A stretch of DNA of 64,000 bases. It comes from Williamsia sp. 1138 (GTDB lineage Bacteria; Actinomycetota; Actinomycetes; Mycobacteriales; Mycobacteriaceae). The DNA lies in NCBI RefSeq assembly GCF_002095435.2, contig NZ_MJEJ02000049.1, forward strand, positions 62,001 to 126,000. Direction: 5' to 3'. The notes below the pieces were generated by a model. The model saw only the letters and a program-made list of their open reading frames with translations, was not told the origin of the DNA and made no database searches. The translations under genes and the position numbers were made by a program. Below are positions 28,455 to 36,623 of the stretch, one piece after another. Within the stretch, counting starts at the first letter, position 1. Each line of letters begins with the position of its first letter.

Positions 28455-28944
28455 GTACTTCCTGACTTTCTTTGAGATTCGGCATGTGCTCCGGCTCTGC
28501 GGAGCGATGCGCGTGCCTTGTCAATGACTGCTTGAGTTTGTGGATCGTGTGGTGCGCTGCGCGGGCGTCGGACTCTGTCCAGTCGGCGAGCACCGCCTGC
28601 AGTTCCAGAGCCATGGCCGCCCTGGTTCGTTCGAGCAGCGCCATCCCCTCGTCGGTGACCTTGATCTGGGTTGCGCGCCCGTCTCCGGGGTCTGGTCGCC
28701 TGTCGGCGAACCCTGCCTGCACCAGGTCGGTGATGTGCCTGCTCAGCGCGGACTGGCTGATGCACAGGTCCGCAGCCAACTCGTTCTGGCGGCAGTGGCC
28801 TTTGCTCTCGAGGGCTACGAGCACTCCGAGCCCACCAGGGTGCAGAGCACTGTAATCGGGAGATACCAGGGCTCCACGGAGTACGCGACCGACGAGGTGC
28901 AGGTCCTCGACGAGCTCTTGTGCCGTTTGCGGTGACACCGACAT
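28447..28944 (-). CDS. MarR family transcriptional regulator
   Basis: Protein of 165 residues from ATG 28944, chosen because GAGG lies 8 bases upstream; GTG 28953 is an alternative. Winged helix: NELAADLCISQSALSRHITD (near 55-74) and wing RRPDPGDGRATQIKVTDEG. First gene of an operon with the MFS exporter. The palindrome-rich promoter upstream is likely its own binding site. Confidence 0.88.
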   Translation of the reverse strand: MSVSPQTAQELVEDLHLVGRVLRGALVSPDYSALHPGGLGVLVALESKGHCRQNELAADLCISQSALSRHITDLVQAGFADRRPDPGDGRATQIKVTDEGMALLERTRAAMALELQAVLADWTESDARAAHHTIHKLKQSLTRHAHRSAEPEHMPNLKESQEVHV

Positions 28945-28961
28945 GAACGCCACCTCACTTC

Positions 28962-29020
28962 CACTTAATTGATTGCGCTATGCAACTATATATTAGTTAC
29001 ATGCACTAATCAACTAAGTG
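28962..29020 (-). promoter_or_regulatory. Promoter and MarR operator of the efflux operon
   Basis: On the minus strand, -35 TTGATT (29008-29013) and -10 TATAGT (28985-28990) are 17 bases apart. Outer arms CACTTAATTGATTGC (28962-28976) and CTAATCAACTAAGTG (29006-29020) are near-complements, and AACTATATATTAGTT (28984-28998) is a perfect inverted repeat covering the -10. Confidence 0.7.
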
Positions 29021-29057
29021 GGAGCAACAGCTATTCCCCCAGCCGCGGACCGGAAAA

Positions 29058-29549
29058 CTATCTGGCTGCTGCCAGCGGGTATCCCCGCCGAACCGTCCGG
29101 TCCAGGATGCCCAGGGTTGCACGCAGGGACTCCTCGGCGATCACCGGGAAGATCCCCTTCTCGCGCCACTCCTCATGAATCTCCGACCAGTCATAGAACG
29201 ACGTGACCGTCGTGGTGCCATCGCCGGCGGGCTCCAGCCGGTATCCGTAGACATGACCGATCTGCGGGCGTACGCGACCGAGAATTGTCCAGGAGATCTC
29301 TTGATCGGGTACGAGCGTCTTGATGGTGACCGTGACGTCGTACTTGCCCATCGGGAAGTCGCCGAGGGCTTCTCGGTCCATGTGGACGACGAATGTGTCG
29401 CCCGCCGCCCTGACCCGCTCACCGGTGGCGTCCATCAGCATGCCCGACGCGTCGATCGCGACGTGACCTTGCGGATCGCTCAGCACGGCGAAGATGTCGG
29501 AGGGGCTGGCGGCGATCACGCGCTGGACGTCCAAGCGATCATTGGTCAT
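29058..29549 (-). CDS. SRPBCC family protein
   Basis: Protein of 163 residues: VQRVIAASPSDIFAVLSDPQ (near 8-27), GDTFVVHMDREALGDFPMGK, and a C-terminal helix. Same family and order as the protein at 6402-6878, with shared words such as AVLSDP/SVLTDP and the ASGML/GSGML stretch. Likely binds a hydrophobic ligand. Single-gene unit upstream of nothing on its strand. Confidence 0.8.
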   Translation of the reverse strand: MTNDRLDVQRVIAASPSDIFAVLSDPQGHVAIDASGMLMDATGERVRAAGDTFVVHMDREALGDFPMGKYDVTVTIKTLVPDQEISWTILGRVRPQIGHVYGYRLEPAGDGTTTVTSFYDWSEIHEEWREKGIFPVIAEESLRATLGILDRTVRRGYPLAAAR

Positions 29550-29605
29550 ACCGGCAGGCTAGCCGTCCCGGCGCGACGCCACACGCGGTCGTCGCCGCGG
29601 ACACG

Positions 29606-30730
29606 TCAGTTCGAGACGGTGTTGAGGTCTTCGACGAGGTCGAATGCCGGGTCGTCGGGTCCGATGTCGAAGGTGCACTCCCCCGGACGCGGATCGGGTA
29701 CGAACGCCCAGAACAACGCTCCCGCAGTTCCCGCCTGCCGCTGCCCGTCGACCTTCGTCTCGAAGTCGGCCGCCCGCCCTGTCACCGAGCCGCACGATCC
29801 GGCGTTCTGTCCGATCTCCGCCACCACCAACGGCTTACCCAGCAGTTCCGCTTGCAGAATGTGCGTCTGCAGTCCATTCCACACGTCACCGGGAAGCGGC
29901 ACCGCGTCCGCGCCGTAGTCGTGGTATTCGAGGACGTCCACGGCAGCAGAAGCATTGACCAGCCGGTAGTCGTCTCCCGCCGATCCGCACTGCCCACCAC
30001 CGATCAGGCCCGCCCAGATCGGTGTGGACTGGTCGATTCCGCGGATCCGCGCACCGGCCTCGTCGAAGAAGGTACGCAACACTGCGCCGGAGTCGGCTGG
30101 ACAACTTCTCGTCTGCCATGAACATCCGGCGGCGGAACACAGACCCGGCTCCGGTTCTCCGACCAGCTCCCACCCGGCGAGCGCCGGTGAGGATTTCCAC
30201 CGATTGACCGCGGTCTGCACCCACTGATCGAATCGGACCGGCGATCCCACCGGAACGGCCGTCTCCCAGCCGCTTTGATACCACAGCCGGTCCTTGAACG
30301 CCTCGTCCTCGCAGGCGCCGTCGCCGGCGGAGAGCACCGGCACCAGCAATTGATCATGCCTTGCCGCCGCGGCGAACACCGCGTCCATGGGTCCGAAATC
30401 GAGTTGTCCGGTGTACTTGTTGACGGCCAGTCGCTGGAATGCGTTGAACCGGGTCAACGACTGTGGCTCGAGGGATCCGAAGTAGTCGTCGAGGTCCACC
30501 ATCGCGCCACATCCGGCGTTGACCGACCAATCCGTTGCGAGCTGGTACGCGTTGAATCCACTCGGCCACCAATCGTGGCCGTCGAGGGTGAGCCCCGTCG
30601 GCGTGGCCTGCACGCGCGCCGGGCCAGGGTCGGCCCCTGCGGCACCCGCGCCCGCCAGAGAAGCCGCAAGCACCACGAACATCGCCAGCAACATCGTGGC
30701 CGCTCGTCGAGCCGTGAATGTTCTCATCAT
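29606..30730 (-). CDS. Secreted GH5-like glycoside hydrolase
   Basis: Protein of 374 residues from ATG 30730 (AAGGG upstream; ATG 30727 is adjacent). A Sec signal peptide ends near residue 34 (GAAGADPG). The TIM-barrel pattern of GH5/cellulase-mannanase proteins is present: WWPSGFNAYQL, WELVGEPEPG with Glu192 in the acid/base position, and VVAEIGQN with Glu305 as nucleophile. GH5 enzymes carry Asn before the acid Glu; here it is Gly. Several cysteine pairs suggest an extracellular enzyme. Substrate: beta-mannan or glucan, uncertain. Confidence 0.75.
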   Translation of the reverse strand: MMRTFTARRAATMLLAMFVVLAASLAGAGAAGADPGPARVQATPTGLTLDGHDWWPSGFNAYQLATDWSVNAGCGAMVDLDDYFGSLEPQSLTRFNAFQRLAVNKYTGQLDFGPMDAVFAAAARHDQLLVPVLSAGDGACEDEAFKDRLWYQSGWETAVPVGSPVRFDQWVQTAVNRWKSSPALAGWELVGEPEPGLCSAAGCSWQTRSCPADSGAVLRTFFDEAGARIRGIDQSTPIWAGLIGGGQCGSAGDDYRLVNASAAVDVLEYHDYGADAVPLPGDVWNGLQTHILQAELLGKPLVVAEIGQNAGSCGSVTGRAADFETKVDGQRQAGTAGALFWAFVPDPRPGECTFDIGPDDPAFDLVEDLNTVSN

Positions 30731-30748
30731 CTGCCCTTCAGCCGACCG

Positions 30749-30774
30749 TGTGACCATGTGACCGTGACTGTGAC
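30749..30774. promoter_or_regulatory. Repeated GTGAC half-sites in a divergent promoter
   Basis: Within about 26 bases TGTGACC, TGTGACC and TGTGAC occur with GTGAC between them. It is the gap between the GH5-like gene and the EthA-like gene. Half-sites are in direct, not inverted, order; the binding factor is unknown. Confidence 0.35.
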
Positions 30775-30836
30775 GCTCATATTTGCACAGCTGGACAGAA
30801 AAGTCGTCCAGATGGCACTCGCCTAAGCTCGAGAGC

Positions 30837-32315
30837 GTGCCGAACACGCCAGATCATGTCGACGTCCTGATCATCGGTGCCGGTCTGTCCGGCATCGGTG
30901 CCGCCTGCCATATACGGAAGAAGTTCCCCACTCGCAGCATCGCGATTCTCGAAGCCAGGTCGGCCTCAGGCGGGACGTGGGACCTTTTCCGGTACCCCGG
31001 GATCAGATCGGACTCCGACATGTTCACCCTCGGATACCGCTTCCGCCCGTGGTCGGGCGACAAAGCCATCGCCGACGGACCGTCGATTCTGCAGTACGTG
31101 CGCGACACCGCCGACGAGTACGGCATCGACAACGACATCCGATACAACAGCCGTGCTGTCCGGGCCGAATGGTTCACCACGTCGCAGTCCTGGACCGTGA
31201 CGGTAGAGCACACCGACACAGGTGAAACCTCCTCTCTCACTGCGGGATTCGTGATGTCATGCAGCGGTTACTACCGATACGACGAGGGTTACACGCCGGA
31301 ATTCGCCGGCGTCGAGGACTTCGAGGGCACCATCGTCCATCCTCAGCACTGGCCCGACGACCTCGACTACACCGACAAGCAGGTCGTGATCATCGGCAGC
31401 GGTGCCACAGCTGTCACCCTGGCGCCGTCGATGGCCGCGGACGCGGCGCACGTGACCCTGCTGCAGCGGTCACCGTCGTACATCATCTCGGTTCCGGCCG
31501 AGGACGCCCTGGCCAACCGGTTGCGCCGTGTGCTCCCTGCGCCCATCGCGTACTCGGTCTCCCGTGGCAAGGCGATCGCGGTGTCGACCGCGCTGTATCA
31601 ACTCTGCCGGAGATTCCCGAACTTCATGCGTGCCCGCATCCGCGACATGCAGATACGTCAACTGCCGGATGTCGATGTCGACACCCACTTCAACCCGCGG
31701 TACAACCCTTGGGATCAGCGACTCTGCCTCGTCCCGAACAGCGATCTCTTCCGGGCGATCCGCCGCGGTTCGGTGTCGATGGCAACCGACACGATCTCGA
31801 GGTTCACCCCTGGCGGGATCGATCTGGAATCGGGACAAAAGCTGTCGGCCGACGTCATCGTCACCGCGACCGGACTCAACCTGCTCGCGCTCGGTGGCCT
31901 GACTTTCGTCGTCGACGGCGATGAGGTCATCCTCCCCGAGACGATGACCTACAAGGGGTTGATGCTCAGCGGCATCCCGAACTTCGCCTACATCGTCGGC
32001 TACACCAACGCGTCCTGGACCTTGAAGGCAGATCTGGTGTGCGACTACGTGTGCCGACTGCTCCGGCACATGGACACAGGCGGGTACGGCAGCGTGGTCG
32101 CCAGGAGAGATCCGTCGGTGAAAGAAGAACCCTTCCTCGATTTCGCTGCCGGTTACGTGCTGAGGTCGGTGAACACCTTCCCGCACCAGGGTTCACGGGC
32201 ACCGTGGCGTCTCCGGATGAACTACTACCGCGACGTGTTCACGCTGCGCCGGGGTTCCGTTGCGGACGGCGCCGTCGAATTCGCACCGAAGCGGGCCGAG
32301 CTGACGGACGCCTGA
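30837..32315 (+). CDS. EthA-like FAD Baeyer-Villiger monooxygenase
   Basis: Protein of 492 residues from GTG 30837. FAD Rossmann IIGAGLSGIGAA (near 12-23), then GGTWDLFRYPGIRSDSD (shared with Mycobacterium tuberculosis EthA), HPQHWPDDLDY, NADPH Rossmann IIGSGATAVTL, and a TATGLN segment. Very close to EthA in length and order (from memory of EthA). EthA-type enzymes oxidise ketones and activate thioamide drugs. Unlike in M. tuberculosis, no EthR-type TetR is divergent here. Confidence 0.92.
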   Translation: MPNTPDHVDVLIIGAGLSGIGAACHIRKKFPTRSIAILEARSASGGTWDLFRYPGIRSDSDMFTLGYRFRPWSGDKAIADGPSILQYVRDTADEYGIDNDIRYNSRAVRAEWFTTSQSWTVTVEHTDTGETSSLTAGFVMSCSGYYRYDEGYTPEFAGVEDFEGTIVHPQHWPDDLDYTDKQVVIIGSGATAVTLAPSMAADAAHVTLLQRSPSYIISVPAEDALANRLRRVLPAPIAYSVSRGKAIAVSTALYQLCRRFPNFMRARIRDMQIRQLPDVDVDTHFNPRYNPWDQRLCLVPNSDLFRAIRRGSVSMATDTISRFTPGGIDLESGQKLSADVIVTATGLNLLALGGLTFVVDGDEVILPETMTYKGLMLSGIPNFAYIVGYTNASWTLKADLVCDYVCRLLRHMDTGGYGSVVARRDPSVKEEPFLDFAAGYVLRSVNTFPHQGSRAPWRLRMNYYRDVFTLRRGSVADGAVEFAPKRAELTDA

Positions 32316-32329
32316 GGAGCGCCCTCAGG
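32311..32329. terminator. Compact hairpin holding both convergent stop codons
   Basis: CCTGAGG (32311-32317), 5-base loop, CCTCAGG (32323-32329). The TGA of the EthA-like gene and the TGA (reverse) of the hydrolase gene lie inside the two arms. Short stem, no T-run; may work as a weak bidirectional terminator. Confidence 0.5.
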
Positions 32330-33563
32330 ACCCTGTCAGACGTCGCACCAACCAGGTGTAGACGGCGTCGCTGTTGAGCAGGGTGAAGTGATGTGCCGAG
32401 GCGAGGTGCATGCCGGCATCTTCGGCAAACCCGATGTTGCGGCGCCGATCTCGGCCACCGGCGCTGCCGTGGAGGACGAGCCCGTCGCCGATCACCCGAC
32501 CGAGGGGGTGGCTCGGGCTCCTGGTGATGGTTGCCGACACGAAACTGTGCTGGGCACCGACATGCAGGGGCACCTCGGCGATCGCCGCCTGGCGCAAGGC
32601 GTCGAGATCCCGATCATGCCAGTCCTCGTCCACCAGCGACCCGGCGTGCAGATCACGGATACCGCCGCTGCGGCGATGGAGCAGGTTGCCCAGCGGCCGT
32701 GCCTCGGGGATGCGCCGGAGCGCCGCCGTCGCGAGATGAACAGTCTGCGCCAGAGGTGCGCCCAGGTGCGGCGACCCGAGGCAGACGATGTGACGGACCT
32801 TGGTCGCCCACTCGTGGTCCGCCAGAGCAGCTTGATGACATGCACTGCGTGCCACCAGACCGCCCATCGAATGACCCACCAGAACGATCTGATCCACCGG
32901 AACCGGCCAGTTCGCCACCACCTCGGCAATGAGCCGCCCCAGGTCCGCCCCGTTTTCCGAGATATGCCTACCCGTGTTGTAACGGATTTGCAGGTCCGTG
33001 CACTCCAGGTCGCTCGCCAGCCGGTTGCCGTAGGTCGGGGTTCCACCGATCTCCCAGGCGAACTCCGTCTCCATCAGTCCGTGGAGGAAGAAGACGAGAT
33101 CGGGGGTCGCATCCGGGTGGTCACGCGCCAACGACTCCCGGTCCGGTCGGCAGGCCTTGCCGTCAATCCTCAGCGACATCTCCTGGGCGAGTGGCGACTG
33201 CGCGTCGGCAAGGGCGTCCCCGATCAACCCGGTCAGCGCACCCAATGCGACCGCACCTCGCTTGGTCTCCGACAACGCCGAACCATGCCCGTCTATGGTC
33301 CGCGATGCGACCCCTGCGGCGAGCGAACAGCCTGCGGCGATCGAACGGTAGGTTCCCCCGGCGATGGTGTTGTGCATCAGCTGCGTCGGTGCGGCGAACC
33401 CACCCACTCCCAATCGGACCGCGGAGAACACCCGATCGGCGATGGCCCGGTGCATCGCGCCTATTCCCCGAGTTGCCTTGCCGACCTCGGTGAACGCCAG
33501 TTCCGCGAGAGCCCGGACCTCGTCGGCCTCGACGTCCCGTCTTGTATCGATGACACCAACCAT
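32325..33563 (-). CDS. Alpha/beta hydrolase, lipase-like
   Basis: Protein of 412 residues from ATG 33563. Residues 1-165 are an Ala/Gly-rich helical N-terminal domain; the hydrolase core follows: DLVFFLHGLMETEFAW, VLVGHSMGGLVAR (Ser nucleophile) and a C-terminal AHHFTLLNSD with the His. Resembles PGAP1-type or lipase-like members with an N-terminal lid. A strong inverted repeat lies in its promoter, 8 bases upstream of the start. Confidence 0.82.
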   Translation of the reverse strand: MVGVIDTRRDVEADEVRALAELAFTEVGKATRGIGAMHRAIADRVFSAVRLGVGGFAAPTQLMHNTIAGGTYRSIAAGCSLAAGVASRTIDGHGSALSETKRGAVALGALTGLIGDALADAQSPLAQEMSLRIDGKACRPDRESLARDHPDATPDLVFFLHGLMETEFAWEIGGTPTYGNRLASDLECTDLQIRYNTGRHISENGADLGRLIAEVVANWPVPVDQIVLVGHSMGGLVARSACHQAALADHEWATKVRHIVCLGSPHLGAPLAQTVHLATAALRRIPEARPLGNLLHRRSGGIRDLHAGSLVDEDWHDRDLDALRQAAIAEVPLHVGAQHSFVSATITRSPSHPLGRVIGDGLVLHGSAGGRDRRRNIGFAEDAGMHLASAHHFTLLNSDAVYTWLVRRLTGS

Positions 33564-33570
33564 GAATCTC

Positions 33571-33588
33571 AGTGTACAGTCGTACACT
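33571..33588. promoter_or_regulatory. Inverted repeat in hydrolase/MFS divergent promoter
   Basis: AGTGTAC, 4 bases, GTACACT: perfect 7-base arms. It lies between the lipase-like gene (start 33563) and the MFS gene (start 33676). TetR- or Lrp-type site geometry; no regulator gene adjoins it. Confidence 0.55.
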
Positions 33589-33675
33589 CGATTGTCATGT
33601 GCGATGGTGGCAGCGAGCCCCGCGGAAGTACCACCGAGCAACCCTGCGAGGCCGATCCGGGGTTACCGTCGCCTC

Positions 33676-35106
33676 ATGGGAACTGCCGCGGTCGGACGCT
33701 CCTCGACCACACTCGTGATGGTCGTCGCCATCCTCGCGTCGTTCGTTGCGTTCTTGGACGGGTCGGTGGTCAATCTGGCCCTGCCGGCGATCTCCGAGGA
33801 CCTGGGCGGCGGGCTGGCAACCCAGCAGTGGGTCGTAGACGCCTACCTGCTCACGCTCGGGGCCTTGATACTCGTTGCCGGAGCGATTTCTGATGCGTTC
33901 GGGCGGCTGCCGGTACTGCGTATAGGTCTGATCGTGTTCGGACTGGCGTCGCTCGCCTGCACCCTCGCCCCCACGGCGGGGGTCCTCATCGCCGCTCGTG
34001 GGTTCCAGGGGGTCGGTGCGGCACTCCTGGTCCCGAGTTCGCTTGCGCTGATCAACTCCGGCGTCGGACCAGACGAGCAACCAAAGGCCATCGGCACGTG
34101 GACCGCATGGACGGGGACAGCCTTCGTCGTGGGCCCACTCCTGGGCGGAGTCCTGGTGGACACCCTCAACTGGCGCTGGATCTTTGCGGTCAACGTCGTG
34201 CCGGTCGTCGTGACGCTCATTCTGTCCAAGCGGCTAGTCGAGCCGCCGCGGACGGCGACACGACCCCGCATCGACGTGCCCGGCGCAGTCCTCGCCGCCG
34301 CGGGTCTGGCGGGAACCGTGTACGCACTCATCGAAGGGCAGCGATTGGGACTCGCCGAACCCCTTGTGGCCGTTGCCCTCGGCATCGGTGTCGCGTGTCT
34401 GCTCGGACTGGCGTGGCGCGAGACGCACACCGATCACCCCATGATCCCGCTGCGAATGTTCACGGTCAGGAACTTCGGGGTCGGGAACCTGGCCACCACC
34501 TTCATCTACGCGGGGGTGTCGATGGGGATGCTCGTCGTCGCCTTGTTCCTGCAAGAGGTCGCGGGATTCTCAGCGCTGACTGCAGGTCTGGCGACCCTGC
34601 CGGTGCCCGTGCTCTCGTTTGTCATCGCACGCCCGGTCGGCGTGCTCGCGGGGAGGTACGGCCCGCACCTGTTCATGGCTGTCGGACCCATCGTCGCCGG
34701 GGTCGGCTTCCTGCTGATGCTCACCACAGGACCGGACTTCCAATTCTGGACTCAGATGTTCCCGGGACTCGTCCTGTTCGGCATCGGCCTCTCGGTCACC
34801 GTCACCCCACTCACCTCGGCAATACTCGCGGCCGTCGATCGAGAACAGAGCGGGATCGGTTCCGCCATCAACAACGCGATCTCCAGGGTCGCCGGTCTGG
34901 TGGCCGTGGCCTGCACAGGAATCGTCGTGAGTGGTCAGCTCGACTACTCAGGTTTTCGCCGGGTCGCGCTGGTGACCGCACTGCTGTTCATCGCCGGCGG
35001 CGTCGTCTCCGCGGTGGGGATACGGAACGGCGAACACCATCCCGACCGCGTCACCCCGGAGGCCGCGGCCGCCTGCTGCGACAAGGTCACCGCCCCACCC
35101 CGATGA
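33676..35106 (+). CDS. DHA2-family MFS exporter
   Basis: Protein of 476 residues from ATG 33676, with about 14 membrane segments. ASFVAFLDGSVVNLALPAIS at helix 1 (motif D-like), GAISDAFGRLPVLRIG (motif A) and TGTAFVVGPLLGGVLVDTL (motif C) are typical of drug:H+ antiporters. A longer open frame begins at 33364, but the part before 33676 is antisense to the lipase-like gene. No regulator is adjacent except the site at 33571. Confidence 0.87.
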   Translation: MGTAAVGRSSTTLVMVVAILASFVAFLDGSVVNLALPAISEDLGGGLATQQWVVDAYLLTLGALILVAGAISDAFGRLPVLRIGLIVFGLASLACTLAPTAGVLIAARGFQGVGAALLVPSSLALINSGVGPDEQPKAIGTWTAWTGTAFVVGPLLGGVLVDTLNWRWIFAVNVVPVVVTLILSKRLVEPPRTATRPRIDVPGAVLAAAGLAGTVYALIEGQRLGLAEPLVAVALGIGVACLLGLAWRETHTDHPMIPLRMFTVRNFGVGNLATTFIYAGVSMGMLVVALFLQEVAGFSALTAGLATLPVPVLSFVIARPVGVLAGRYGPHLFMAVGPIVAGVGFLLMLTTGPDFQFWTQMFPGLVLFGIGLSVTVTPLTSAILAAVDREQSGIGSAINNAISRVAGLVAVACTGIVVSGQLDYSGFRRVALVTALLFIAGGVVSAVGIRNGEHHPDRVTPEAAAACCDKVTAPPR

Positions 35107-35110
35107 TGGG

Positions 35111-35153
35111 TTGTTTCGGCGAACATAACCCCAGGTCAGCTTCGCCAAAACAA
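35111..35153. repeat. 13-bp inverted repeat after MFS gene
   Basis: TTGTTTCGGCGAA (35111-35123) and TTCGCCAAAACAA (35141-35153): 12 of 13 pairs, 17-base loop. It follows the MFS stop by 5 bases and precedes the pterin dehydratase start by 36 bases. It may be a terminator without a T-run, or a regulatory site. Confidence 0.5.
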
Positions 35154-35189
35154 CACATTTTGGGGTGGCCGGGTGGAAACATCGGATCA

Positions 35190-35474
35190 ATGGCCCACCT
35201 GTTGAACGAATCCGAGATAACCCAGGCACTCGCCGATCTGGCGAGCTGGACCCGCGAGGGAGACTCCCTCACCCGGACCGTCGACTGCCCCGACTTTCCG
35301 GCAGCCATTGCGTTCGTGGTCCGGGTGGCCGATGCCGCCGAAGCGGCCGACCACCACCCGGACATCGACATCCGTTGGCGCAAGGTCACCTTCACCCTGA
35401 GCACCCACTCCGAGGGCGGAATCACCGGTAAGGACACCCAGCTTGCGCACCAGATCGACGACCTGGAGCCCTAG
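35190..35474 (+). CDS. 4a-hydroxytetrahydrobiopterin dehydratase
   Basis: Protein of 94 residues from ATG 35190. Pterin-4a-carbinolamine dehydratase pattern: LADLASWTREGDSLTRTVDC, then VADAAEAADHHPDIDIRWRK with the catalytic histidine cluster (DHHPD), and THSEGGITGKD. In bacteria it recycles or processes pterins. It is placed alone after the MFS gene; the stop is 3 bases from the convergent acyl-CoA dehydrogenase. Confidence 0.9.
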   Translation: MAHLLNESEITQALADLASWTREGDSLTRTVDCPDFPAAIAFVVRVADAAEAADHHPDIDIRWRKVTFTLSTHSEGGITGKDTQLAHQIDDLEP

Positions 35475-35477
35475 AGC

Positions 35478-36623
35478 TCACCTGGTCAGTGCGGCGTACC
35501 TGGCGATGTGCTGATCAGCGGAACCGAACTCGTACTCGATTGCCGTCAGCCGCTTGAAGTAGTGCCCGATCGCCAGTTCCTCGGTCATACCCATTCCGCC
35601 GTGCAGCTGCACCGCATTCTGGCCGATGAAGCGTGCTGAGCGACCGATCGTCGCCTTTGCGGCCGACACTGCCAGGGCGCGATCCACTCGCTCGCCGTCG
35701 AGGTTGAGAACGGCCAGGTACACCGCCGCCGTCGATTGCTCCAGCTCCATGTACATGTCGACCATTCGATGTTGCAGGGCCTGGAAGCTACCGATCGCCT
35801 GGCCGAACTGCTGGCGCTGTTTGGCGTATTCGACGGTGTCGTTCAACACCTTCCGCATCAGTCCGACAGCCTCGGACGAGACAGCGGTAGTCGCCTCGTC
35901 GACGGCGCGGTCGATGGACTCCCACGCCTGCCCTTCCGCACCGATCAATGCGTCGGCAGGGACTCGGACATCGGTGAACGTCAGGTCGGACGCCTGCCGG
36001 TCATCGATGGTGCGATAGGAATGGACTTCCAGCCCGGCCTCGGGCGCGGCGGCGTCGAACTCGACAAGGAACAAAGAGATACCGTCGGTGTCACGCTGCC
36101 CACCGCCCGTGCGGGCGGTCACCAGTAGGTGGTTCGCCAGCGGCGCGCTGCTCACAACCACCTTGGCGCCGTTGATGATCCACGAGTCGCCGTCTTTTCG
36201 GGCAGTGGTGCTGATGTCGGAATAATTGTGACCCGACGTGGGCTCGGTCGCTGCGAATGCAGTGATGGCCTCACCCGCGACGATCTGTTCGAGTACGGCG
36301 TTGGCTCGCTCGCCGCCGCCACGTTGTAACAGCCCGGCGCCGAACACCACGGTGTCGACGAATGGTTCGACCACGAGGGCATGACCCAGCGCTTCGGTAA
36401 CGATCATCAGTTCGACCGGCCCGCCACCGATCCCACCGTCGGATTCGGGAAGGGTGGCACCCAGGATGCCCAGTTCTTCTGCGAAGCTGCGCCAGATCTT
36501 CGGTTGCCAGCCCGCACCTGTCTTCGCGGCAGCACGACTCGATGCGAGGTCGTAGCGGCCGGCCAAGAACTTGGCGAGTCCGTCGCGCAGCAGTTCCTGT
36601 TCTTTGGTGAGTGTGAAGTCCAT
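35478..36623 (-). CDS. Acyl-CoA dehydrogenase, non-catalytic-base subunit
   Basis: Protein of 381 residues with the ACAD fold: ELGILGATLPESDGGIGGG (near 50-68), substrate loop TAFAATEPTSGHNYSD (near 123-138), and C-terminal GGMGMTEE near 346-353. Where single-subunit ACADs carry the catalytic Glu (C-terminal YEGT or helix G) it has EFGSAD and no clear Glu. It overlaps the partner gene's end by 1 bp. This fits the alpha2beta2 ACADs of steroid side-chain catabolism (FadE26-27, FadE28-29 type). Confidence 0.88.
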   Translation of the reverse strand: MDFTLTKEQELLRDGLAKFLAGRYDLASSRAAAKTGAGWQPKIWRSFAEELGILGATLPESDGGIGGGPVELMIVTEALGHALVVEPFVDTVVFGAGLLQRGGGERANAVLEQIVAGEAITAFAATEPTSGHNYSDISTTARKDGDSWIINGAKVVVSSAPLANHLLVTARTGGGQRDTDGISLFLVEFDAAAPEAGLEVHSYRTIDDRQASDLTFTDVRVPADALIGAEGQAWESIDRAVDEATTAVSSEAVGLMRKVLNDTVEYAKQRQQFGQAIGSFQALQHRMVDMYMELEQSTAAVYLAVLNLDGERVDRALAVSAAKATIGRSARFIGQNAVQLHGGMGMTEELAIGHYFKRLTAIEYEFGSADQHIARYAALTR

